Shown here piece by piece: positions 50,442 to 60,058 of a stretch of DNA of 64,000 bases. The position numbers were made by a program, and so were the translations under genes. Position 1 is the first letter of the stretch; every line of letters starts with the position of its first letter. The DNA is taken from the NCBI RefSeq assembly GCF_047730175.1, contig NZ_CP159833.1, positions 2,232,001 to 2,296,000 of the forward strand, given 5' to 3'. The DNA comes from Marifrigoribacter sp047730175. GTDB lineage: Bacteria; Bacteroidota; Bacteroidia; Flavobacteriales; Flavobacteriaceae. The notes beneath the pieces were generated by a model. That model saw nothing but the letters and a program-made list of their open reading frames with translations. It did no database searches and had not been told where the DNA came from.

Positions 50442-53288
50442 TTAATCCATATACGATTCAATAGGATCGCAAGTACAAATTAAATTACGATCTCCATAGG
50501 CATCATCAACACGACGTACACTCGGCCAAAACTTATTATCACTCACATACGGCAAGGGATAAGCGGCTTCTTGTCTGCTGTATGGAAACTCCCAAGTATC
50601 ATTAGTCAACATCCCTAAGGTATGAGGAGAATTTTTTAAGACATTGTTTGGGTTTTCTATGGTAGCTTGATTAATTTCTTTTCTAATCGAAAGCATCGCA
50701 TCACAGAAACGATCTAACTCTTCTTTGCTTTCACTTTCAGTAGGCTCTATCATCATGGTTCCAGCGACAGGAAACGATACAGTAGGAGCGTGGAAGCCAT
50801 AATCTATCAATCGTTTGGCAATATCGGTTACTTCAATACCATTGGCTTTAAATGGACGACAGTCTACAATCATTTCATGCGCTGCACGACCTTTTTCACC
50901 TGCATACAATACCTCAAACGAACCGTGTAAACGTTCTTTTATATAATTCGCATTTAAAATAGCGAAATGAGTCGATTTTTTTAGTCCTTTTTCGCCTAAC
51001 ATACAGATATAACCGTACGAAATAATACAGGCCAATGCAGAACCCCAAGGGGCTGCCGAAATTGCTGTAATAGCACTTTCTCCACCAGTATGGATTAAAG
51101 GATTGCTTGGTAAAAATGGAACCAATTGTTTCGCCACACAAATAGGACCTACACCTGGACCACCACCTCCATGAGGAATGGCAAATGTTTTATGTAAATT
51201 TAAGTGACATACATCTGCTCCAATCGCACCTGGATTCGTTAAGCCAACTTGTGCATTCATATTGGCACCATCCATATACACTTGTCCACCATTATCATGT
51301 ATAAGTTGTGTGATTTCTTTTATGGCAGATTCATACACGCCATGCGTCGATGGATAGGTTACCATTAAACTTGCAAGATTATCTTTGTGTAAAATTGCTT
51401 TTTCACGTAAATCATCTACGTCAATATTTCCTTCTTCAGTAGATTTAGTTACAATAACTTTCATTCCAGCCATCACCGCACTTGCAGGATTGGTTCCGTG
51501 TGCTGAAGATGGAATTAAACAAATATTACGATGATGATCACCTCTCGATTCATGATAGGCTCTAATCACCATTAATCCAGCATATTCTCCTTGCGCTCCC
51601 GAATTTGGTTGTAATGAAGTACCTGCAAAACCAGTGATTTCAGTTAACTGATTTTCTAGATTTCTTAGCATTTCTTGGTATCCTTCAGCTTGTTCCACAG
51701 GAACAAAAGGATGTACATTTCCCCAATTTGGATTACTTAGTGGCAACATTTCTGAAGCGGCATTCAACTTCATCGTACACGAACCTAAAGAAATCATAGA
51801 ATGATTTAAGGATAAATCTTTACGTTCTAATTTTTTAATATAACGCATCAACTCTGTTTCACTATGGTAGGAGTTAAAAACTTTGTTGCTAAGAAAATCT
51901 GTTTTTCTAAGTACTGCGGAAGTCAATACGTCACTTGTTTCTAAGGCATCAATAACACTAAAGTCGCTTCCAGAGATTTCAGTAAAAAGTTTTATAATGG
52001 CATTAAGGTCTTCTATGGTAGTAGTTTCATTTATTGAAATATTCACCAAATCATTGGAAGGATAATAGAAATTTATGTTATTTTTTTCTGCTACTCTTTT
52101 TATAGTTTCAGCATCCACTCTAATTTGAAGCGTATCGAAATATAGTTCGTTTTCTAAAGTATATCCTAGTTGTTCTAATCTTTTAGCTAAAGTAAAAGTT
52201 GAGTTATGAACTTTATTAGCAATGTATTCAAGTCCTTTCGGTCCATGAAATACAGCATACATTCCTGCCATAACAGCTAATAACACCTGTGCCGTACAAA
52301 TATTTGAAGTGGCTCTATCTCTTTTAATATGCTGCTCACGAGTTTGTAAAGCCATACGTAAGGCAGTAGTACCGTCGGTATCTTTACTTACTCCTATAAT
52401 ACGTCCTGGGATATGACGTTTATGTTCATGTTTAGTTGCAAAAAAAGCAGCATGAGGTCCACCATAACCTAAAGGTATTCCGAAACGCTGTGTGGTACCA
52501 ACGACCACATCTACACCAAAACTACCGGGTGCTTCTAACTTTACAAGACTTAATATATCTGCAGCAACAGCTACTTTTATTTGTGCTTCATTTGCTTTTG
52601 AAACAAATGATTTATAATCATATACTTTTCCAGATTTCCCCGGGTATTGTAAAATGGCTCCAAAAAATTCAGAAGAGAAATCAAACGTTTCATGATTACC
52701 TATTACTAATTCAATTCCTAAAGGTTGAGATCTGGTTTCTAATAAAGAAAGTGTTTGTGGTAAAATTTCTTCAGAAACAAAAAACTTAGACACATTGGCT
52801 TTCTTTTGAGCACGTTCTCTAATAGCAAATAATAATGCCATTGCCTCAGCTGCAGCAGTAGATTCATCTAACAATGAAGCATTGGCTAATCCCATTCCAG
52901 TTAAATCACATACCATCGTTTGGAAATTCAATAAGGCTTCCAATCTTCCTTGTGCAATTTCTGCTTGGTACGGAGTATACGCTGTGTACCAACCTGGATT
53001 TTCTAATATATTACGTTGAATAACAGCAGGAGTGATTGATTGATGGTATCCTAATCCAATATAAGTTTTGTATGATTTATTTTTTAAGGCTAAGGTATTG
53101 TTATGTTCCAAATATTCCTGCTCTGACATGGCAGGAGCTAAATTTAGATCTTTAGATAATCTAATATCATCCGGAACGGTTTGGTTAATTAATTGGTCCA
53201 TAGATTCGGCACCAACTGTTGTAAGCATATCATTTAAGTCGCTTTTTCTAGGACCTATATGTCTAAGAGCAAAAGAATCTGTATTCAT
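50442..53288 (-). CDS. gcvP: Glycine dehydrogenase (aminomethyl-transferring), P-protein
   Basis: About 948 residues, the full-length single-chain P-protein of the glycine cleavage system: decarboxylates glycine on PLP and passes the aminomethyl group to the lipoyl H-protein. The N-half starts with FALRHIGPRKSD; the C-half has HGTNPASAVMAG and the PLP lysine in NLHKTFAIPHGGGGPG. The start is the ATG at 53288; a TTG three codons upstream is less likely. No gcvT or gcvH nearby. It has its own terminator. Confidence 0.96.
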   Translation of the reverse strand: MNTDSFALRHIGPRKSDLNDMLTTVGAESMDQLINQTVPDDIRLSKDLNLAPAMSEQEYLEHNNTLALKNKSYKTYIGLGYHQSITPAVIQRNILENPGWYTAYTPYQAEIAQGRLEALLNFQTMVCDLTGMGLANASLLDESTAAAEAMALLFAIRERAQKKANVSKFFVSEEILPQTLSLLETRSQPLGIELVIGNHETFDFSSEFFGAILQYPGKSGKVYDYKSFVSKANEAQIKVAVAADILSLVKLEAPGSFGVDVVVGTTQRFGIPLGYGGPHAAFFATKHEHKRHIPGRIIGVSKDTDGTTALRMALQTREQHIKRDRATSNICTAQVLLAVMAGMYAVFHGPKGLEYIANKVHNSTFTLAKRLEQLGYTLENELYFDTLQIRVDAETIKRVAEKNNINFYYPSNDLVNISINETTTIEDLNAIIKLFTEISGSDFSVIDALETSDVLTSAVLRKTDFLSNKVFNSYHSETELMRYIKKLERKDLSLNHSMISLGSCTMKLNAASEMLPLSNPNWGNVHPFVPVEQAEGYQEMLRNLENQLTEITGFAGTSLQPNSGAQGEYAGLMVIRAYHESRGDHHRNICLIPSSAHGTNPASAVMAGMKVIVTKSTEEGNIDVDDLREKAILHKDNLASLMVTYPSTHGVYESAIKEITQLIHDNGGQVYMDGANMNAQVGLTNPGAIGADVCHLNLHKTFAIPHGGGGPGVGPICVAKQLVPFLPSNPLIHTGGESAITAISAAPWGSALACIISYGYICMLGEKGLKKSTHFAILNANYIKERLHGSFEVLYAGEKGRAAHEMIVDCRPFKANGIEVTDIAKRLIDYGFHAPTVSFPVAGTMMIEPTESESKEELDRFCDAMLSIRKEINQATIENPNNVLKNSPHTLGMLTNDTWEFPYSRQEAAYPLPYVSDNKFWPSVRRVDDAYGDRNLICTCDPIESYMD

Positions 53289-53370
53289 AGTTCGCAATTA
53301 AAATTAAAAAAGCGAAATTACAATTTTTAACTAAATTATTTAGCTATAAACAATTCATTATTTTAGCATA

Positions 53371-54192
53371 ATGAACATCTTAAAAAAAATATTTTATTTT
53401 TATATTAATAGTAGTATTCATGTGGCTTTGGCGGTTTGTACTTTTGCTATGATTACTGCGATAGAATTTGATTTTGAAAATTCAATTGCACTCATGTGTT
53501 TTATTTTCTTCGGAACCATAACAGGGTATAGTTTTATAAAATATGTGGCCTTATTTGCATTTTCACAAAGCAAAGTAAGATCAAATCATACCCTATTTAA
53601 AGGATTTATTGTTCTTTTAGCCTTGGTTACGATACTTATTTTATTTCAGTTAACAATTAGCGTTCAGGTAATTACATTTGTTCTGGGCTTATTAACCCTA
53701 TTGTATGCAATCCCTTTTCTGAAAAATAAAAGCCTAAGAAATTTTAATAGCTTAAAAACTTTTATCGTGGCTTTAGTATGGGCAGGAGTTACGGTACTCA
53801 TTCCTTTTTTGAATGAATTCAATGAAATTACCGATGATTTAATGGTTTCTTTTATTCAACGATTTTTGATGGTATTAGTGCTTATTTTACCTTTTGAAAT
53901 AAGAGATTTATCTGTGGATCCTTCCTATCTTAGAACACTTCCGCAGCGGGTAGGAATTATACAAACAAAAGGAATAGGAGTGATGTTAATTGGAATTTGT
54001 TTTTTGCTAGCATTTTTCAAAAATAACTTGCATTTAACTGTATTATATACCTTTGGTATTACGCTGTTACTATTATTTTTATTTCTGATTTTTGCACAAA
54101 AAAAACAATCGAAATACTATGCTTCCTTTTGGGTGGAAAGTATCCCTATTGTTTGGTGGGTATTAATTTTAATTTTTGAGAAATTTATTTAG
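53371..54192 (+). CDS. UbiA-like integral membrane protein
   Basis: A 273-residue protein with eight to nine hydrophobic segments over its whole length. The layout and position in flavobacterial genomes resemble UbiA-superfamily prenyltransferases, but the NDxxDxxxD aspartate motifs that bind prenyl diphosphate are not clear (only FEIRDLSVDPSYLR near residue 175), so activity is doubtful. Converges with the anti-sigma gene by an 8-base overlap. Confidence 0.55.
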   Translation: MNILKKIFYFYINSSIHVALAVCTFAMITAIEFDFENSIALMCFIFFGTITGYSFIKYVALFAFSQSKVRSNHTLFKGFIVLLALVTILILFQLTISVQVITFVLGLLTLLYAIPFLKNKSLRNFNSLKTFIVALVWAGVTVLIPFLNEFNEITDDLMVSFIQRFLMVLVLILPFEIRDLSVDPSYLRTLPQRVGIIQTKGIGVMLIGICFLLAFFKNNLHLTVLYTFGITLLLLFLFLIFAQKKQSKYYASFWVESIPIVWWVLILIFEKFI

Positions 54193-54415
54193 CCATTTCT
54201 TTTTTGAGTTGCTCTCTCATTTTTTCTTTCTCTGAAGTATTGATTATTTCAATCTTAGATTGATTCATTATTTCTGAAAGCTTCGAATTATTAGCAGAAT
54301 ATTTTCTGCAAACACTGCAATACAGTAGATGTAAATTTAATTTAATCTTTTCCCAAAAACTAGACTCCTTGTATTGAGTTTTATCACAGATGTGATTTGC
54401 ATCGTTACATTTCAT
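54185..54415 (-). CDS. Putative anti-sigma factor (76 aa)
   Basis: A short soluble protein with CNDANHICDKTQY and LNLHLLYCSVCRKY, the zinc-binding His/Cys layout (HxxxCxxC) of anti-sigma ASD domains. The gene lies 16 bases after that of an ECF sigma factor. It probably holds that sigma factor inactive; there is no membrane helix, so release must come from a cytoplasmic signal such as zinc or thiol oxidation, which is inference. Confidence 0.72.
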   Translation of the reverse strand: MKCNDANHICDKTQYKESSFWEKIKLNLHLLYCSVCRKYSANNSKLSEIMNQSKIEIINTSEKEKMREQLKKEMAK

Positions 54416-54431
54416 ATGTCAATATTATTTT

Positions 54432-54983
54432 TTAAAACCAATTTTCTTTTAAACATTCAGCCATCGCAGTCCTTGCCCGATGTATAATTACCCATAGATT
54501 AGACGGCGTGATATTATATTCATTACAAATAGCTTCGGTATCAAAATTGTCAATCGTTTTCAATTTAAAAATAGTGGCTTGTTTTTCGTTTAAAGTACCT
54601 AGACAGTTTAAGATAGCTAGACCTAATTCTTCGTTTTCTATTTTGTCTTCTGCTGTTTTATCAAAAGGGTCTCTTACACGTTCTTCTAGCCAATCTCCTT
54701 CAGACTCTTCATCATTATACGTTATTCTAACTTCAGCTTTTCCTTTGTTAGAATTTATTTTTCGGTAATGATCAATAATTTTTCTTTTCAAAATTGAAAT
54801 CAACCAAGTGCGTTCACTAGCTTCACCCTTAAAATTGTCTTTAGATTTTAATCCAGCCAAGAAAGTTTCAGAAATTAAATCCTTTGCAACTTCACTATCG
54901 CTTACTCGAACAATGGTAAAATTAAACATGTAGTCTGAATATTTATCGACCCAGACTTTAGGATTTAGTTGATGGTTTGGCAT
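54432..54983 (-). CDS. ECF family RNA polymerase sigma factor
   Basis: A 183-residue protein. Region 2 (20-80: SEVAKDLISETFLAGLKSKD and ERTWLISILKRKIIDHYR) and region 4 (about 125-175: LNEKQATIFKLKTIDNFDTEAICNEYNITPSNLWVIIHRARTAM) are complete, with an acidic linker between. Paired with a small Cys/His anti-sigma protein. Confidence 0.9.
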   Translation of the reverse strand: MPNHQLNPKVWVDKYSDYMFNFTIVRVSDSEVAKDLISETFLAGLKSKDNFKGEASERTWLISILKRKIIDHYRKINSNKGKAEVRITYNDEESEGDWLEERVRDPFDKTAEDKIENEELGLAILNCLGTLNEKQATIFKLKTIDNFDTEAICNEYNITPSNLWVIIHRARTAMAECLKENWF

Positions 54984-55040
54984 AGTCTCTTTTTTTACAA
55001 AAATAGGGAAGATTTAATTAGACTTTTTGTTAATTTATTA

Positions 55041-57062
55041 TTAATCTTTCAATAAGCCAGCTCTTTTTAACAAAGCTTCTGGATTTGGTTGTTTCCCTCT
55101 AAATCTCACATATAAATCCATTGGATCTTGAGTACCTCCTTGAGAAAGAACAAAATCTTTAAACTTTTTTGCAATCTTTTTATTGAAAATACCCTGTTCT
55201 TTAAAATAGGCAAAGGCATCAGCATCCAATACTTCTGCCCATTTGTAACTGTAATATCCTGCTGAATATCCTCCCTGAAAAATATGTGAGAACGCAGTAC
55301 TCATACAATTTGATTCCACCTCTGGGAATAATTTTGTTTCTGAAAAAGCATGTGTTTCAAAGGCTTTTACACTGTCAATAGTTGAAGGATCTTTACTGTG
55401 CCACTCCATGTCTAATAATCCAAAACTAAGCTGTCGTAGCGTTTTCATTCCTTCTTGAAAAGCAGCGGAAGCTTTAATTTTTTCAACCAATTCCATTGGA
55501 ATAACTTCATTTGTTTGATAATGAGTTGCAAAAAGTTCTAAGGTTTCCTTTTCATAACACCAGTTTTCTAATATCTGACTTGGAAGTTCAACAAAATCCC
55601 AATACACACTGGTGCCCGATAAGCCTTTGTAGGTAGTATCTGCTAGCATTCCATGTAAGGCATGGCCAAATTCATGAAACAAGGTAGTTACTTCGTTAAA
55701 TGTAAGTAATGAAGGTTTACTTTCTGTTGGTTTTGTAAAATTACAAACGATAGAAATATGGGGTCTTTCGTTTGTATTATCTTGGATATATTGAGGTTTA
55801 AAGGACGTCATCCATGCACCGCCTCTTTTTCCTGCTCTAGGATGAAAGTCTGCATAAAATATGCTAACTAAATCGCCTTCATTATTTGTTACTCGATATG
55901 TTTTAACTTCTTCGTGGTATGTGTCAATATCAGAAACTTCTTCAAAATTTAAATCATATAATTTGTTAGCCACTATAAAAACACCATTGATTACCTTCTC
56001 AAGTTTAAAATAAGGTTTTAGTTGTTCGTCATCTAGACTAAATAATTTCTGTTTTAATTTTTCTGAATAATAAGATCCGTCCCATTTCTCTAGATGATCT
56101 AATCCATCAAGTTCTTTTGCAAAGGACTCTAATTCATTAAATTCTTTTTGAGCAGCTGGTTTAGCTTTTTCAAGTAATTCTTCAGAGAAATCAATAACTT
56201 TTTCTGAAGTTTTTGCCATGCGTTCTTCTAATGTAAAATGAGCGTGTGATGAATATCCTAGTAATTCAGCACGTTGATGACGAAGGCTTACAATTTTTAA
56301 AACGTTCTCTTGATTGTCGAATTCATTATTTTGAAATGCTTTTGCTCCAAAAGCCAATGACATTTTTTCACGTAATTCTCTTGAATCTGCATAGGTCACA
56401 AAAGGAACATAACTTGGATAGTCAAGGGTGAAAACCCAACCTTCTTTGTTTTTTTCTTTAGCAGTCATTGCTGCCATTTCAATAACACCTTCTGGTAGTC
56501 CAGATAAATCGTTTTTATCAGAAAGATGCAATTCGAAAGCATTCGTTTCTGCTAACACATTTTCACCGAACGTAAGTTGCAGTTTCGAAAGCTCAGTATC
56601 AATAGTCCGTAGGGTTTCTTTTTTGTCTTCTGAAAGATTGGCGCCATTTCTAGAAAATCCTTTGTATTGTTTTTCAAGAAGTGTTTGCTGTTCTGTAGAT
56701 AATTCTAAAGTGTCTTTTTTATTATAAACCTCTTTTACTCTATTGAATAAGACTTCATTTAACAATAAATCGTTTTTGAAATCTGAAAGTAATGGAGAAA
56801 CCTCTTGTGCTATTTTTTGAATTTCATCATTGGTTTCAGCACTGTTCAAATTGTAAAAAATACTGGTAACTCTATCCAGTTGAAGTCCTGTATAATCTAA
56901 TGCTTCGACCGTATTTTTAAAAGTTGGCTTTTCAGAATTGTTTGCGATCGTATCTATTTCAACTTTAGTTTGTGTAATTAACTCTTGAATGGCTGGAAAA
57001 AAGTGCTCGTTTTTAATCTTAGAAAATGGAGCGTACTCAAAATGAGAAAGTAATGGGTTCAT
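55041..57062 (-). CDS. M3 family metallopeptidase (oligopeptidase A / Dcp-like)
   Basis: A 673-residue zinc peptidase that trims oligopeptides. The motif LFHEFGHALHG gives His463, Glu464 and His467; the third ligand Glu is in YWDFVELPSQ. There is no signal peptide, so it is cytoplasmic and probably recycles peptides. Length and C-terminus (FRGKQPNPEALLKRAGL) match the family. Confidence 0.93.
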   Translation of the reverse strand: MNPLLSHFEYAPFSKIKNEHFFPAIQELITQTKVEIDTIANNSEKPTFKNTVEALDYTGLQLDRVTSIFYNLNSAETNDEIQKIAQEVSPLLSDFKNDLLLNEVLFNRVKEVYNKKDTLELSTEQQTLLEKQYKGFSRNGANLSEDKKETLRTIDTELSKLQLTFGENVLAETNAFELHLSDKNDLSGLPEGVIEMAAMTAKEKNKEGWVFTLDYPSYVPFVTYADSRELREKMSLAFGAKAFQNNEFDNQENVLKIVSLRHQRAELLGYSSHAHFTLEERMAKTSEKVIDFSEELLEKAKPAAQKEFNELESFAKELDGLDHLEKWDGSYYSEKLKQKLFSLDDEQLKPYFKLEKVINGVFIVANKLYDLNFEEVSDIDTYHEEVKTYRVTNNEGDLVSIFYADFHPRAGKRGGAWMTSFKPQYIQDNTNERPHISIVCNFTKPTESKPSLLTFNEVTTLFHEFGHALHGMLADTTYKGLSGTSVYWDFVELPSQILENWCYEKETLELFATHYQTNEVIPMELVEKIKASAAFQEGMKTLRQLSFGLLDMEWHSKDPSTIDSVKAFETHAFSETKLFPEVESNCMSTAFSHIFQGGYSAGYYSYKWAEVLDADAFAYFKEQGIFNKKIAKKFKDFVLSQGGTQDPMDLYVRFRGKQPNPEALLKRAGLLKD

Positions 57063-57110
57063 TGGTTTTTAGGTGTTAAATGTCCGGTCGATCGCAGACA
57101 ACGCACTTTA

Positions 57111-57599
57111 TTATTTAATATTAAGATTTTTTGCTCCTTCAATGACTTTTAATTTCAAGCCTTCTTTGTAAGCTAAAATTTTATCGAGTACACATTTGTC
57201 GCTAGTACCTATAATTTGTGCTGCAAGGATTCCTGCATTTTTTGCACCATCGAGAGCAACAGTTGCTACTGGAACACCTCCTGGCATTTGTAGAATTGAT
57301 AATATAGAATCCCATCCATCGATTGAGTTTCTAGATTTAACTGGAACTCCAATCACTGGTAATGGCGATAAAGAAGCGATCATTCCTGGTAAGTGAGCCG
57401 CACCGCCAGCTCCCGCAATAATTACAGAAAACCCTCTCTCGTGCGCATTTTTACCATAATCAAAAAGTTTTTCAGGAGTACGATGTGCCGAAACTATGTC
57501 TACTTCAAATTCAATATCAAATCCTTTAAGCATATCGATTGCTTCCTGCATTATAGGTAAATCGCTTGTGCTTCCCATTATAACTCCTACTTTACTCAT
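57111..57599 (-). CDS. purE: N5-carboxyaminoimidazole ribonucleotide mutase
   Basis: A 162-residue class I PurE: converts N5-CAIR to CAIR in purine synthesis. VGVIMGSTSDLPIMQEA and SAHRTPEKL carry the catalytic Ser and His; AGAGGAAHLPGMIASL follows. It starts 10 bases after the purK stop, the standard purK-purE pair. Confidence 0.96.
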   Translation of the reverse strand: MSKVGVIMGSTSDLPIMQEAIDMLKGFDIEFEVDIVSAHRTPEKLFDYGKNAHERGFSVIIAGAGGAAHLPGMIASLSPLPVIGVPVKSRNSIDGWDSILSILQMPGGVPVATVALDGAKNAGILAAQIIGTSDKCVLDKILAYKEGLKLKVIEGAKNLNIK

Positions 57600-57609
57600 A
57601 GTCTTTTAT

Positions 57610-58767
57610 TTAATTACTGATCACTTTAATTGATTCTTTTACCTTTTCAGCTATAGCATGTGCCTTTTCAATATCTTGATTGACAATAGTTACATGTCCC
57701 ATTTTTCTAAAAGGCCTAGTTTCTTTTTTACCATAAATGTGAGGCGTTACACCTTCCATGGCTAATATAGTCTCTATATTTTTATATACCACATCTCCTG
57801 TGTGTCCTTCAGCTCCAACAAGATTGACCATAATACCAGCCAATTTGCTATCCGTTTTTCCTAAAGGCAGGTTTAAAATTGCTCTTAAGTGTTGTTCAAA
57901 CTGATTCGTATAACTTGCTTCTATACTGTAATGTCCACTATTATGAGGTCTTGGAGCCACTTCATTTATGATAATTTCATCATCTACTGTTTGAAACATT
58001 TCTACAGCAAGTAAACCAACATGTTGGAATGCTTCAGAAACATTTTTAGCTACATTTCTAGCTTTTTCAGCAATAGTCTCATCAATTCTAGCAGGACAAA
58101 TCACATATTCTACTTGGTTGGCTTCTGGATGAAATTCCATTTCCACCACAGGATAGGTCGCAATTTCACCATTTGGGCTTCTTGCTACAATCACTGCTAA
58201 TTCATTTTTAAAAGGAATTAGATCTTCACAAATACAGGATTGATCTTTTAGCTTATTTAAATCTTCAATCGTTCTTATAACACTTACACCCATGCCATCA
58301 TATCCGCCTGTACTACTTTTCCATACAAAGGGTAATTCAATTGTTTGCGATGAAATAGCCTCCTTTATTTGCTGAATTGTATCAAAAATATGAAAAGGAG
58401 CCGTCGGTATTTTGTGTTTTTTATAAAATTCTTTCTGAATAGATTTATTATTGATATTTCGCAATGTTTTGGGTGAAGGATATACAGTCACGCCTTCATT
58501 TTCCAATTTTTCTAATGCTTCAATGTTTACGTTTTCGATTTCAAACGTAAGAACATCTACTTTTTTTCCGAAGGAATATACGGTATCAAAATCCATCAAA
58601 CTCCCTTGTTTAAATACATCACAGGCAATTTTGCATGGAGCTTCAGCACTAGGGTCTAATACATGAGTTTTAATATCGAATTTTCTGGTTTCATACAAAA
58701 GCATCTTGCCTAATTGTCCACCACCAAGGATGCCTAATGTAAAATTTGAAGAGAAAAAATGCGTCAT
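57610..58767 (-). CDS. purK: 5-(carboxyamino)imidazole ribonucleotide synthase
   Basis: About 385 residues of the ATP-grasp fold: AIR plus bicarbonate plus ATP gives N5-CAIR, the PurE substrate. GILGGGQLGKML opens the domain and FVWKSSTGGYDGMG is the ATP-binding loop. NEVAPRPHNSGHY is the PurK C-terminal signature. The start is set at 58767 (MTHFFSSNFTLG), since the -7 box at 58787-58794 lies inside the longer frame. Confidence 0.95.
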   Translation of the reverse strand: MTHFFSSNFTLGILGGGQLGKMLLYETRKFDIKTHVLDPSAEAPCKIACDVFKQGSLMDFDTVYSFGKKVDVLTFEIENVNIEALEKLENEGVTVYPSPKTLRNINNKSIQKEFYKKHKIPTAPFHIFDTIQQIKEAISSQTIELPFVWKSSTGGYDGMGVSVIRTIEDLNKLKDQSCICEDLIPFKNELAVIVARSPNGEIATYPVVEMEFHPEANQVEYVICPARIDETIAEKARNVAKNVSEAFQHVGLLAVEMFQTVDDEIIINEVAPRPHNSGHYSIEASYTNQFEQHLRAILNLPLGKTDSKLAGIMVNLVGAEGHTGDVVYKNIETILAMEGVTPHIYGKKETRPFRKMGHVTIVNQDIEKAHAIAEKVKESIKVISN

Positions 58768-58786
58768 AAATTGAATATAGGAACCA

Positions 58787-58794
58787 CAAAAATA
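58787..58794 (-). promoter_or_regulatory. -7 box of purK-purE
   Basis: TATTTTTG on the minus strand, 19 bases before the purK ATG at 58767. It sits back-to-back with the -7 box of the HPRT-Adk gene (58845-58852). Confidence 0.65.
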
Positions 58795-58844
58795 AATCAT
58801 TATAATCGAATAGCGAAGACATCGTTAAATAATAAGTTAATCCG

Positions 58845-58852
58845 TATCTTTG
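58845..58852 (+). promoter_or_regulatory. -7 box of the HPRT-Adk gene
   Basis: TATCTTTG on the plus strand, 25 bases before the ATG at 58878. With the purK box it defines a 50-bp divergent promoter serving de novo and salvage purine genes. Confidence 0.7.
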
Positions 58853-58877
58853 CGCCTTTAAAATATGGAACTTTAGT

Positions 58878-59984
58878 ATGATTAAATTACATGACTTATT
58901 TTTTGAAAAATATATTTCAGAAGCTGAAATTAATCAAGCTATCAATGGTGTTGTCGTTAGATTGAATGTTGAATATAAAGATAAGAACCCTGTTTTTTTA
59001 ATTGTTTTAAATGGCGCTTTTTTCTTTGCATCAGACCTCATTAAAAGATTTGATGGAGATTGTGAAATGAGTTTTATCAAAGTTGCTTCTTACGATGGAC
59101 TTTCTTCAAGTGGAGAAATTACTACCGTTATGGGGGCCGATCCTGTTTTAAAAGGCCGTTCTGTGATTATTATTGAAGATATTGTAGATTCAGGGAATAC
59201 CTTTGAAACTATTATCGAAATATTAGAACAGGAAGGAGTTGCAGAGTATAAAATAGCCACTTTGTTCTATAAGCCAAAAGCGTATAAAAAGAATTTTCCA
59301 ATCGATTATATAGGCTTAGAAATAGAAAACGATTTTATCGTTGGTTATGGTTTAGATTATAATGGATTAGGAAGAAATTTAAGAGAAGTATATAAATTAA
59401 AACCCAGTAGAATGAAAAATTTAGTGTTGTTCGGGCCTCCAGGTGCAGGAAAAGGTACACAAGCAGATGTATTAAAAGAAAAATATAATTTACTACATAT
59501 CTCGACTGGTGATGTATTTCGATATAATATTAAAAATGAAACTGAATTAGGGTCTTTAGCAAAGTCGTTTATGGATCAAGGTGATTTAGTCCCTGATCAA
59601 GTAACAATTGATATGTTAAAAGCTGAAGTTGAAAAAAATCCTGAAGCGAATGGATTTATTTTTGATGGTTTTCCTAGAACTGAATCACAAGCAAAAGCAT
59701 TAGATGATTTTTTAGCTGAAAAAGGAGCGAGTATAAATGGAATGATAGCTATTGAAGTTCCTGAAAATTTATTGGTTGAACGCCTTTTAAAACGAGGAGA
59801 AACTAGTGGAAGAGCTGATGATCAAGATGAAAGTAAAATCCGTAATCGTTTTAATGAATATGAGACTAAAACAGCTATTTTAAAAAATTATTACGCAGAA
59901 CAGAATAAATATTACGGTGTTGATGGTGTGGGTTCTATTGAAGAAATTACGAGCCGTTTATGTGAAGTAATCGATACTTTATAA
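58878..59984 (+). CDS. adk: Hypoxanthine phosphoribosyltransferase-adenylate kinase fusion
   Basis: 368 residues in two enzymes. Residues 1-175 are HPRT: IIIEDIVDSGNT is the PRPP-binding motif, making IMP/GMP from base and PRPP. Residues 179-368 are adenylate kinase: P-loop LFGPPGAGKGTQ, FDGFPRTESQ and RADDQDESKIRNRF, balancing AMP, ADP and ATP. An internal Met at 179 could begin a separate Adk. The short lid marks it as the short-type Adk. Such a fusion is usual in flavobacteria, and it sits next to purE-purK. Confidence 0.93.
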   Translation: MIKLHDLFFEKYISEAEINQAINGVVVRLNVEYKDKNPVFLIVLNGAFFFASDLIKRFDGDCEMSFIKVASYDGLSSSGEITTVMGADPVLKGRSVIIIEDIVDSGNTFETIIEILEQEGVAEYKIATLFYKPKAYKKNFPIDYIGLEIENDFIVGYGLDYNGLGRNLREVYKLKPSRMKNLVLFGPPGAGKGTQADVLKEKYNLLHISTGDVFRYNIKNETELGSLAKSFMDQGDLVPDQVTIDMLKAEVEKNPEANGFIFDGFPRTESQAKALDDFLAEKGASINGMIAIEVPENLLVERLLKRGETSGRADDQDESKIRNRFNEYETKTAILKNYYAEQNKYYGVDGVGSIEEITSRLCEVIDTL

Positions 59985-60058
59985 ATTAAAAATAGGTAGA
60001 ATCGTTTAACGTTAAAAGAAAAATTAACAATTAAACAGTTTTACAAAGAACAATTATT

